NCBI GenBank assembly: GCA_013815385.1 | Contig: JACDGL010000007.1 | Span: forward strand, 150,713-214,712 | Reading direction: 5' to 3' | Length of the DNA stretch: 64,000 bases | Source: Taibaiella sp. | GTDB lineage: Bacteria; Bacteroidota; Bacteroidia; Chitinophagales; Chitinophagaceae | Shown here: positions 57,278 through 64,000 of the stretch, in pieces | Layout: every line of letters starts with the position of its first letter | Position numbering within the stretch: position 1 is the first letter of the stretch | Notes under the pieces: model-generated | The model's input: only the letters and a program-made list of their open reading frames with translations | What the model was told of the DNA's origin: nothing | Database searches by the model: none | Program-made: the position numbers and the translations under genes

Positions 57278-58213
57278 ATGGCTGTATATTTTGATATAGA
57301 TTACTTGCCTGCATTTCATAATGCAGTTATAACCACCGGCTTTTTTGATGGCGTGCATCAGGGGCATAAAGCCATTTTGCAGCAAGTAGTAACGCATGCG
57401 GAAAAGATAAACGGCGAGAGTGTATTGATAACTTTTGAACCACATCCCCGCAAGCTGCTTTTCCCTGAGCAACCTATTAAACTGATAACACCACTCGCGC
57501 CCAAGTTGCATTACCTGGCGCAGGCAGGCATACAGCATGTAGTGGTAGTGCCTTTTACAAGGCAGTTTGCCGATCTCTCTGCTGACGAGTATATTGAAGA
57601 TTTCCTGGTAAAGAAATTTCATCCGCGCAGTATTATTATCGGTTATGACCATCATTTTGGCCACGACAGGAAAGGAAATATCAGCTTATTAAAGCAATAC
57701 CAAAGCACGTATAGCTATGAGGTGGTAGAGATACCGGCACAATTAATAGATGAGGCAACAGTAAGCTCTACCAAGATACGCAAGGCGCTTGACAATGGCT
57801 CGGTAGCCGATGCCGCCCATATGCTTGGCAGGTATTATAGCATTAGAGGCATAGTAATAAAAGGGAAACAATTAGGCCGTACTCTCGGCTACCCTACCGC
57901 TAACATCCTGGCATTGAGCGATGAGTACATCATTCCTGCCCGTGGCATCTATGCAGTGCGGGTTATTCATGACGGCATGCAATATGGCGGCATGATGAGT
58001 ATCGGCTACAACCCTACCGTTACAGATGAAAAGACGATCAGGTTAGAAGTAAACATCTTCAACTTCGATAAGGATATTTACGACGAAGAAATAGAAATAC
58101 AATTTATAGCATGGCTGCGTAACGAGGAAAAATTCACTTCGCTTGATGAGTTAACAAAGCAACTTGAAAAAGACAAGGTAAACAATATTGATATACTATC
58201 TAAGATAGTCTAA
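57278..58213 (+). CDS. ribF: Bifunctional riboflavin kinase/FAD synthetase
   Basis: RibF phosphorylates riboflavin to FMN and adenylylates it to FAD. The 311 residues have the N-terminal adenylyltransferase with ITTGFFDGVHQGHKAIL and VLITFEPHPRKLL (HxGH-like GVHQGH) and the FGHDRKGNI loop, then the flavokinase domain with GRTLGYPTANI and GGMMSIGYNPTVTDEKTIRLEVNIFNFD. The length and domain order are standard. It lies in the same direction as kynU, 39 bases after it, so the two may be co-transcribed in spite of the extra -7 box. Confidence 0.95.
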   Translation: MAVYFDIDYLPAFHNAVITTGFFDGVHQGHKAILQQVVTHAEKINGESVLITFEPHPRKLLFPEQPIKLITPLAPKLHYLAQAGIQHVVVVPFTRQFADLSADEYIEDFLVKKFHPRSIIIGYDHHFGHDRKGNISLLKQYQSTYSYEVVEIPAQLIDEATVSSTKIRKALDNGSVADAAHMLGRYYSIRGIVIKGKQLGRTLGYPTANILALSDEYIIPARGIYAVRVIHDGMQYGGMMSIGYNPTVTDEKTIRLEVNIFNFDKDIYDEEIEIQFIAWLRNEEKFTSLDELTKQLEKDKVNNIDILSKIV

Positions 58214-58224
58214 GCTGCTTTCCG

Positions 58225-59226
58225 TTACGCTGTCATCATACCTATCATTTCTTTCAGTAGTTCACGGTCATTGGTGCTGTTCTTTATACCTACTGCATTA
58301 GTGCTTAGTTTACCAAGCAATAGCAGGCAATGCTCTACCCTTGCCAACGGCCATTGCTGTGCCAGCCCCATTATTTCACGTACTTTAGATGGATAGGTCC
58401 CTAATGCGGTAGCCACATCTTTTTCACTCTTCCCTTTCAGGAACTGCGCCTGGTATAGCCTGTTAAAATGATTATAGAAAGAGCCGATCACCAGTGGCAG
58501 CGGTGCAGATTTAGGATTGGCGGTAAAGTAAGAAAGCATACGGTATAGTTTATCCCTGTCTCCACTTGTCAGCGCCTCCGGAAATTCAAATACATTATAC
58601 TCCCTGCTGATGCCTATATACTTCTGTATCAGCGCCGTGGTAAGCGCACTTTCATCTGGTATATTGATCCTTACTTTCTCTATTTCGTTGGTTATCTTTT
58701 GCAGGTCGTTGCCGAGGTAGGTAGCCAGTATCTGCGATTCGCGCTCCCCTATATGAAAACCTATTTCGCGGCCATAGGTTTCTATCCATTGGGGCACATG
58801 GTCATCCTTTATTTTATCAGAAGTAAAGTAGAAACCCTTTTCCTTTGCCAGCTTCACCAGTTTGCCGCGCCCATCAGTTTTTTTAAACCGGTGTTCTATC
58901 AGGAAGATAGTGGTGGGCGATGGATGCTCCATATACCCGGCTAATAAGTTTATATCCCGCAGCTGTGCAGCATCCTTCAGTACTACTACCTGCTTATCTG
59001 CAAACATCGGGAAGCGCCGGCAGGCATTTACTACATCGGCCCATGTAGTATCCTTGCCGTACAATACCATCAGGTTAAAATCGCGTTCTGATGGTGGCAA
59101 TATTTTTTCTTCAAAATACTGCGTTATCTTATCCAGGTAGTAGGCCTCTTCGCCATCTACTAGGTACACAGGTGCATATTGTTTGCTTTCTAACGATTGT
59201 ATCAGTTTCTTAAAATCTGCATTCAT
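58225..59226 (-). CDS. holA: DNA polymerase III delta subunit
   Basis: HolA opens and loads the beta clamp as part of the clamp loader. I start at the ATG at 59224-59226 (MNADFKKLIQSLESKQYAPVYLVDG), leaving 10 bases to the preceding gene; the frame is open to 59250. The N-terminal PVYLVDGEEAYYLDKIT and NLMVLYGKD, PMFADKQVVVLKDA and the C-terminal IKNSTNDRELLKEMIGM are typical of HolA. The 333 residues are normal length. Confidence 0.88.
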   Translation of the reverse strand: MNADFKKLIQSLESKQYAPVYLVDGEEAYYLDKITQYFEEKILPPSERDFNLMVLYGKDTTWADVVNACRRFPMFADKQVVVLKDAAQLRDINLLAGYMEHPSPTTIFLIEHRFKKTDGRGKLVKLAKEKGFYFTSDKIKDDHVPQWIETYGREIGFHIGERESQILATYLGNDLQKITNEIEKVRINIPDESALTTALIQKYIGISREYNVFEFPEALTSGDRDKLYRMLSYFTANPKSAPLPLVIGSFYNHFNRLYQAQFLKGKSEKDVATALGTYPSKVREIMGLAQQWPLARVEHCLLLLGKLSTNAVGIKNSTNDRELLKEMIGMMTA

Positions 59227-59236
59227 CTGCGCGCTA

Positions 59237-59968
59237 TCACTTTTTATCACTCACATACACCGGTTCGGGAAAATCTTCGGTAGCTTCCTTTAACCTCAAA
59301 AATACCTTTGCAGTAGTAAGCACATCCTGCAGGCAATATCTTGCTATACGCTCCAGGTCCTTATCCTGCCAGTATACATTGCCTACCTGGCTGCCATCTA
59401 TATCACTTTTGGGAGAGGGTATACCCAATACAGTAGCAAGTAGTGATAGTGCGGTATAATGTTTATAATCGCCAAACTTCCACAGTTCCAGCGTATCCAG
59501 GTGGGGCACCTGCCATGGTTTTTTACCATTTAGCTGCATGCAATCCGGCAGTCCCATATTGTTGATGATCATGCGCCTGCATATAAAAGGAATATCAAAC
59601 TCTTTTATGTTATGCCCGCAAAAAACAAAATTAGGATACCGGTCTGCAAATCTTGTTAGTACCGTACAGAAGTCATTTAACAAAACTTTCTCGTCATTAT
59701 TTATCAGCGATTTCAGCCTTAGCTTCCAGCCTTTTTCTTCCTGGTGAAAGCTGCCAAACCCGATACAAACGATCTTTGAAAATTCCGAGAATATCCCTGC
59801 CTTTTCGGTGAAAAGCATGGAGGGGGTGGCATCTTCATCGATGCTGCTCTTCAGGAACCGCGCCTTTTTATTCCATTCAGCCTGCATTGCTTCTGGCAAT
59901 AGTTCATATGCGGGGGCTATGGGTACTGTCTCTATGTCTATGAAAAGTATGTGCTTCAGATGTTCCAT
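59237..59968 (-). CDS. 3'-5' exonuclease, DEDD family (PolB-like)
   Basis: The 243-residue protein matches the DnaQ-like DEDD exonuclease superfamily with exo I LFIDIETVPI, exo II FVFCGHNIKEFDIPFICRRM and exo III YCLQDVLTTAKVFLRL (DEDDy-type, with Tyr). It resembles the predicted 3'-5' exonuclease related to PolB exonuclease domains in Bacteroidota. It probably degrades DNA or RNA ends and is cytoplasmic. The holA gene follows, so both belong to one transcript concerned with DNA synthesis. Confidence 0.82.
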   Translation of the reverse strand: MEHLKHILFIDIETVPIAPAYELLPEAMQAEWNKKARFLKSSIDEDATPSMLFTEKAGIFSEFSKIVCIGFGSFHQEEKGWKLRLKSLINNDEKVLLNDFCTVLTRFADRYPNFVFCGHNIKEFDIPFICRRMIINNMGLPDCMQLNGKKPWQVPHLDTLELWKFGDYKHYTALSLLATVLGIPSPKSDIDGSQVGNVYWQDKDLERIARYCLQDVLTTAKVFLRLKEATEDFPEPVYVSDKK

Positions 59969-59984
59969 TAACGGGTAAGCCTGT

Positions 59985-59992
59985 TATATTTG
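59985..59992 (+). promoter_or_regulatory. -7 box upstream of the coiled-coil protein gene
   Basis: TATATTTG matches TAnnTTTG, 28 bases before the gene start at 60020. Confidence 0.45.
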
Positions 59993-60019
59993 TACCGGAA
60001 TGTAAATTAAAACAAAATT

Positions 60020-60958
60020 ATGAGCCAGGAAATAAATCAAGTGACACCGACACCACAGCCGCCGAGGCCGCCAAAGAGGAACGATGCCATGATCTATGTG
60101 GTTATCATACTAGTACTGCTTGCGGTTATCATTTATCTGATGGTTACGCGCCACAATGTTACTACCCAATACGAACAGACAAGCGCGCAGCTGGCAACCG
60201 CTGACAGCTCCCGTAAATCTGTGGAGAACGATTATAATGCAGCGCTTTCGCGTCTGGACCAGCTTACATCCAAGAATGCACAGATGGATAGCCTGATAAA
60301 CGACCGCAATGGCGAGGTGACCAGGCTGAAACAGCAGATACAGGGCATTCTAAGCGATAGCCGTGCCACTGCAGAACAGCTGAAACGTGCAAGAGGCTTG
60401 ATACAGCAACTTAACAGCAAAACAAAATCATACGAGGAGCGCATTGCAGAACTGGAAGGAGAGAATAATACACTTACCAACAACAACCAGTCGCTAACCA
60501 AACAGCGCGATTCCACAGCAACCCAGGCGGCTACGCTCAAACAGATCGGCTCAGTGCTCCACGCTTCCAATATCCGCATGGTGCCCATCCACATCAAGCA
60601 CAATGGTAAAGAAAAAGGCACCGAGCGTGCCCGCCGCGTGAATGTGTTCCACATTATTTTTGATATAGACGAGAACCGTATTGCAGAAAGTGGCACTAAA
60701 GAGGTGGATATACGTATTACTGCGCCTGATGGCAGCCTGTTAAGCAACGCAGCCTATGGCTCTGGTGTACTCACCATGAGCAATGGCAGCACCGTCAATT
60801 ACACATTGGCTAAGCAAATACCCCTCGAGCAGGGACAACCCGTTAAAAATGTATCTATAGATTGGCGCCAGGATAGTGACTATAAAAAAGGCCTCTACAC
60901 GCTGGAGCTTTATAATGGTGGGTATAAGATCGGTAGCGGCAGCGTTACCCTTAAATAG
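60020..60958 (+). CDS. Single-pass membrane protein with coiled coil and beta domain
   Basis: The 312-residue protein has a Pro-rich start (TPTPQPPRPPKRND), one transmembrane helix at about 24-44 (MIYVVIILVLLAVIIYLMV), a coiled coil at about 60-170 (QLATADSSRKSVENDYNAAL, LKRARGLIQQLNSKTKSYEERIAELEGE) and a beta-rich C-terminal domain (RRVNVFHIIFDIDENRIAESGTKEVDIRITAPDG...). The orientation is probably N-in. I recall similar unnamed proteins in Bacteroidota, without known function. A very stable terminator follows. Confidence 0.7.
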   Translation: MSQEINQVTPTPQPPRPPKRNDAMIYVVIILVLLAVIIYLMVTRHNVTTQYEQTSAQLATADSSRKSVENDYNAALSRLDQLTSKNAQMDSLINDRNGEVTRLKQQIQGILSDSRATAEQLKRARGLIQQLNSKTKSYEERIAELEGENNTLTNNNQSLTKQRDSTATQAATLKQIGSVLHASNIRMVPIHIKHNGKEKGTERARRVNVFHIIFDIDENRIAESGTKEVDIRITAPDGSLLSNAAYGSGVLTMSNGSTVNYTLAKQIPLEQGQPVKNVSIDWRQDSDYKKGLYTLELYNGGYKIGSGSVTLK

Positions 60959-60978
60959 GCCTGTATAAAGGATTTTCG

Positions 60979-61027
60979 ATACCACATTGTCTTACTGGTA
61001 ACAATAAGATAATGTGGTATTTCTTTT
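60979..61027 (+). terminator. Long-stem terminator after the coiled-coil protein gene
   Basis: ATACCACATTGTCTTA and TAAGATAATGTGGTAT form a 16-bp stem with one G-U pair and a 10-base loop, followed by TTCTTTT. Confidence 0.8.
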
Positions 61028-61075
61028 AAGTTTACAATAGCTATCCTAATATTGCACTCGGATATCAGTAGATAT

Positions 61076-61762
61076 ATGGAAGTCTTACCAGGAAAAATTC
61101 TGATAGTTGATGACGAACCGGATATAGTAGAATTCATCAGCTACAATCTTAAAAGCAAGGGTTACCTGATAAGCACAGCCAAAGATGGCATCGAAGCGCT
61201 TAGAAAGGCAAAGGATTTTCATCCCAACCTGATACTCTTGGATATAATGATGCCTAATAAAGATGGCATCGAAACCCTTCGGGACCTGCGCAAGATGCCG
61301 GAGCTCGATGATACTGTTATCATATTTCTTACTGCCCGTACTGATGAGAAGTCCGAAATCGAAGGCCTCAACCTGGGTGCAGACGATTATATAGCCAAGC
61401 CTATAAAGCCTGAGCTGCTAGCTACACGTATTGGTGCTGCCCTTCGCCGCTTCCGCAAAGATGATGACGAAGAACAAAAAGTAAACTTCGGCGACCTCGA
61501 AATAAATAAATCCAAATTTACTGTTACCTACAAGACCGAAGAGATTCTTCTTGCCAAAAAAGAATTCGAATTGCTATCATTGCTGGCATCCAAGCCTGGT
61601 CGTGTTTTCCTCCGCAATGAGATCTTACAGCGCGTATGGGGTACCGATGTTATAGTCGGCGACCGCACTATAGATGTACACATCCGTAAGATAAGGCAGA
61701 AGGTAGGTATAGACCTTATTACCACCGTCAAAGGGGTAGGTTATAAGTTCGAAATGGCGTAG
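61076..61762 (+). CDS. OmpR/PhoB-family response regulator
   Basis: The ATG at 61076 (MEVLPGKILIVDDEPDIVEF) gives 228 residues; the upstream TTG at 61052 is less likely. The receiver has the acidic pair Asp12-Asp13, the phosphoacceptor Asp56 in LLDIMMP and Lys in AKPIKPELLA. The C-terminal winged helix (about 130-228: FGDLEINKSKFTVTYKTEEI, LTKKEFELL-like LAKKEFELLSLLASKPGRVF, GDRTIDVHIRKIRQKVG) is of the OmpR/PhoB class. It is paired with the histidine kinase ten bases downstream. The signal is unknown; phosphate is only one possibility. Confidence 0.93.
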   Translation: MEVLPGKILIVDDEPDIVEFISYNLKSKGYLISTAKDGIEALRKAKDFHPNLILLDIMMPNKDGIETLRDLRKMPELDDTVIIFLTARTDEKSEIEGLNLGADDYIAKPIKPELLATRIGAALRRFRKDDDEEQKVNFGDLEINKSKFTVTYKTEEILLAKKEFELLSLLASKPGRVFLRNEILQRVWGTDVIVGDRTIDVHIRKIRQKVGIDLITTVKGVGYKFEMA

Positions 61763-61772
61763 ATTAGTACCA

Positions 61773-62849
61773 ATGTCTGTACTGGATACTAAAAATCTGT
61801 CTCCCCGGCTGCTCTCTTTTATTACGGCGCTGCTGGTAGCTACAGCCAATGCCCTCATTACACTCTTTTTTCATCCGGTATGGTATATGCCGCTCATTGT
61901 AGCTGCCTTTACTTTTATAACCACGTATTGGATATACTACTACACCCTCCAGCGTTTTATATATCGCAAAATAAAGCTCATCTACAAATTCATCTACCAG
62001 ACCAAGGCCACCCGTAAAGAAGAGTTTTTCTATAACAATATCCTGCCCCAAAAATCCATACAGGAAGTAAGTGAGGATGTGGAAAAATGGGCACTGCAAC
62101 GCAAGAATGAAATAGACATACTTCGCGACAACGAACAGTTTCGCAAAGAATTCTTAATGAACCTTGCACATGAATTGCGTACCCCTATCTTTTCTATACA
62201 GGGCTATGTAGATACATTGCTGGGCGGGGCACTGGATGATCCTGCGGTCAACAGCAAGTTCCTTTCCAATGCATCTAAAAGTATAGACCGCCTTGTGCGC
62301 CTGGTCGATGACCTTGGGCAGATATCCAAACTAGAGTCGGGTAAAATACCTATCATACAGGAATCGTTTATAATACAGGAACTGGTAAAGGATGTCTATG
62401 AAGAGTTCCTGCTCATGGCGCGGGAGCGAAATATTCAGCTGCTCTTTAAAAAAGGTACCGAGCGTCCCCTACAGGTATATGCAGATAAACAGAAGATAAA
62501 ACAGGTGCTCGTGAACCTAATAGAGAATGCGCTTAAGTATGGCAATGAGGGTGGCTCCATAACTACGGGCTGCTACGAGATGGATGACCGGCATATCTAT
62601 TTAGAAATATCAGACGACGGTCCCGGCATTGGCGAAGAGCACCTTGCCCGCATCTTTGAGCGTTTCTATCGTGCCGACCGCAGCCGCAGCCGCACCATAG
62701 GCGGCACAGGCCTCGGCCTCGCCATAGTCAAGCACATCGTCGAGGCACACAACCAAACAGTAAATGTCCGCAGCAAACCCGGTGTGGGTTCCTCCTTCGG
62801 CTTCACCCTCGAGCTATGGAGCGGCGATAAAGGCACTAAGGAGAGTTAA
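61773..62849 (+). CDS. PhoR-like sensor histidine kinase
   Basis: The 358-residue protein has two transmembrane helices (about 14-33 and 38-57), a short linker, then HisKA with phosphoacceptor His133 in NLAHELRTPIFSIQGYV, and an HATPase with N-box LVNLIENALKYGNEG, G1 ISDDGPGIG, F-box IFERFYRADRSRSR and G2 GGTGLGLAIVKHIVEAH. It has no extracytoplasmic sensor domain of any size, so it may sense within the membrane or through a partner. It is co-transcribed with the response regulator gene ten bases upstream. Confidence 0.92.
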   Translation: MSVLDTKNLSPRLLSFITALLVATANALITLFFHPVWYMPLIVAAFTFITTYWIYYYTLQRFIYRKIKLIYKFIYQTKATRKEEFFYNNILPQKSIQEVSEDVEKWALQRKNEIDILRDNEQFRKEFLMNLAHELRTPIFSIQGYVDTLLGGALDDPAVNSKFLSNASKSIDRLVRLVDDLGQISKLESGKIPIIQESFIIQELVKDVYEEFLLMARERNIQLLFKKGTERPLQVYADKQKIKQVLVNLIENALKYGNEGGSITTGCYEMDDRHIYLEISDDGPGIGEEHLARIFERFYRADRSRSRTIGGTGLGLAIVKHIVEAHNQTVNVRSKPGVGSSFGFTLELWSGDKGTKES

Positions 62850-63972
62850 TGATTAATCACCACTTTAATATTCTCGCGAGATCCATCTCCAATTACACTT
62901 ACTATATAGAGGCCATTAAATAGATTTTGCACATCAAAATGCACATCGTTACTTGCTGAAATTATTTTTGAAACTACTTGCCCCACCGAATTACGTAAAA
63001 TGTAAGTGAACTGGCTATGAGTACTCTTAGAAACAATATTGATATCGTCTCTTGCAGGATTTGGATATACTGTAAATACTTGGTTTTCAAAAGCAGGTTG
63101 ATGGATAATTTCCGGATTAAAGAACCCGCAAGAAACACCTTGTTTTCTGGAATATACTAGTGAAGTTTCTATTCGTGTGCCATAACCTATCCCATCCGGA
63201 CATAAAGGAGGTGTACAAAATACTGTATCTATTATACCTAAACCATTCTTATAAACAAGCTTATTGTCGCAACCTTCAAATAAAAACGCTGGTCCGGACG
63301 TCAATAATTTACTCTTATAGCAATTGCTGGAATCGTCAGGATAGTAGTGAAATTCATTTCGCTGTCCATACTCTTCAGGTAATATCTTAAAGGCAAACCT
63401 GGGCGTATTATCGATCATCATTGTATCTATACCAAAGCCACGATAATAAACTGGCCTATGGTGATCACTACAATACCCATTATAGTATGCATTTGAAACC
63501 TGCCATATAATCTGTGAATGGTTGCTGTCTATATTTATCCGATTTAAGACGGTATCGTAGACCCAGCCCCCATTAGTATATCCGGCATCACAGTTACAGC
63601 TTGTTCCAGTTATAAATTCAAAAGCATCTCCTGGTTGATAGTCAAATAACTCCAGATTTGTGGGTACATGAAACGGTATTAATTTGAATATTTGACCAAT
63701 CGGACCTATACGTTCCATGTAGTTAAAGAACCTATCCGTACAGTTTTCATATTTCGACAAAGGATCGTGATAGGGAAAATTGAAAAGGTCGAATACTTGT
63801 ACAAACCCATGATTTTTTGAAATGCTCAGTTTATAGTTGTTAACACTGTCTGTAGTATCAGGTAGCGGATTGAATTGATATTCCGAGGATGTTGACCACC
63901 TGATTCCGTGGCAAAGTGACCAGGCGATTAGCTGGCGAACGATAGCAGCGAGAGCTGTAAAAGCGTTTTCAA
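62846..63972 (-). pseudogene. T9SS-sorted secreted protein with disrupted signal peptide
   Basis: The open frame runs from 62846 to beyond 63972 without an ATG and ends in a type IX sorting domain (TVYPNPARDDINIVS, YILRNSVGQVV, GLYIVSVIGDG). A signal peptide begins in a different frame at the TTG at 63970-63972 (LKTLLQLSLLSFAS, then TAA). Adding one C near 63928-63932 would link it to LIAWSLCHGIRWSTSSEYQF in the main frame, giving a normal signal and mature start. The middle has eleven Cys in the mature part (TGTSCNCDAGYTNGG, DDSSNCYK, FCTPPLCPDG) but no known family. As given, no exported protein can be made, though an assembly error would also explain it. Confidence 0.75.
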
Positions 63973-63981
63973 AGTTAGTTA

Positions 63982-64000
63982 TTAAAAGTGGTTATTGATA
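63982..64000 (-). CDS. Extreme C-terminus of a gene running off the right edge
   Basis: The last 19 bases read on the minus strand as INNHF and stop. They are identical to the end of the HTH/beta-barrel fusion gene (21038-21056). The rest lies beyond the window, so the gene is probably an outer-membrane beta-barrel protein of the same family. Confidence 0.4.

Overview
The window looks like chromosome from a member of the Bacteroidota, most likely the Chitinophagaceae or a close relative. The evidence is indirect but consistent. Three secreted proteins end in type IX secretion sorting domains. There is an 895-residue outer-membrane beta-barrel protein with a CarboxypepD_reg-like N-terminus. 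Several genes and the tRNA gene carry the Bacteroidota -7 promoter motif TAnnTTTG, and lineage-typical families (DUF3667, HTTM, LytS/LytTR, PafA-like phosphatase) are present. No rRNA, CRISPR array or complete phage is visible.

Layout. 1-2.8 kb: a partial DUF72 protein, a DUF3224 protein, an NlpC/P60 lipoprotein, a Gln/Asn-rich exported protein and a RibD/DHFR-like reductase that has lost its normal start codon. 2.9-6.4 kb: a three-gene membrane module (SPFH-GYF protein, Tim44-like zinc-ribbon protein, acidic tail-anchored protein) flanked by direct repeats of the 3' end of a radical SAM gene. 6.4-9 kb: that radical SAM gene and a Y-family DNA polymerase, with a perfect palindrome in the promoter. 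9-17.5 kb: a frameshifted NHL-repeat T9SS protein, P5C dehydrogenase, small hypotheticals and a DEAD-box helicase.

17.55-35.47 kb is a genomic island. A perfect 72-bp direct repeat, the 3' part of tRNA-Val(UAC) plus its terminator, bounds it. A broken tyrosine-integrase start lies just inside the left end, and the intact tRNA is at the right end. Its cargo is AT-rich. It includes two diverged copies of a cassette that I cannot match to a described system: a small exported protein with SFAPAP at the end of its signal peptide, a membrane-anchored protein with a GYGF(Y/F)APN motif, and an HTTM (vitamin-K-carboxylase-like) membrane protein. One copy also has a DCC thiol oxidoreductase. Between the copies lie a LytS/LytTR two-component system, a beta-lactamase-family hydrolase and an odd HTH/beta-barrel fusion. 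Near the right end an HNH protein and a truncated SLATT-like protein sit between two degenerate tRNA-like repeats, like a small relic defence cassette.

35.5-64 kb is housekeeping chromosome: hemL; a Ku-LigD repair operon in which LigD is split at an A9 run; lptG-like, tgt, a glycosyltransferase and rsmG; a MauG-type peroxidase; yebC; an AlkD-like enzyme; a PafA-like phosphatase; an alpha-oxoamine synthase; an RmlD-like reductase; Hsp20; a LemA/TPM operon; kynU, ribF and holA; an exonuclease; a PhoB/PhoR-like two-component system; and a T9SS protein with a disrupted signal peptide.

Caution: three genes are broken by what look like single missing bases (near 10.20, 38.94 and 63.93 kb) and one by a lost ATG. 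Assembly indels are a live alternative to real mutation.
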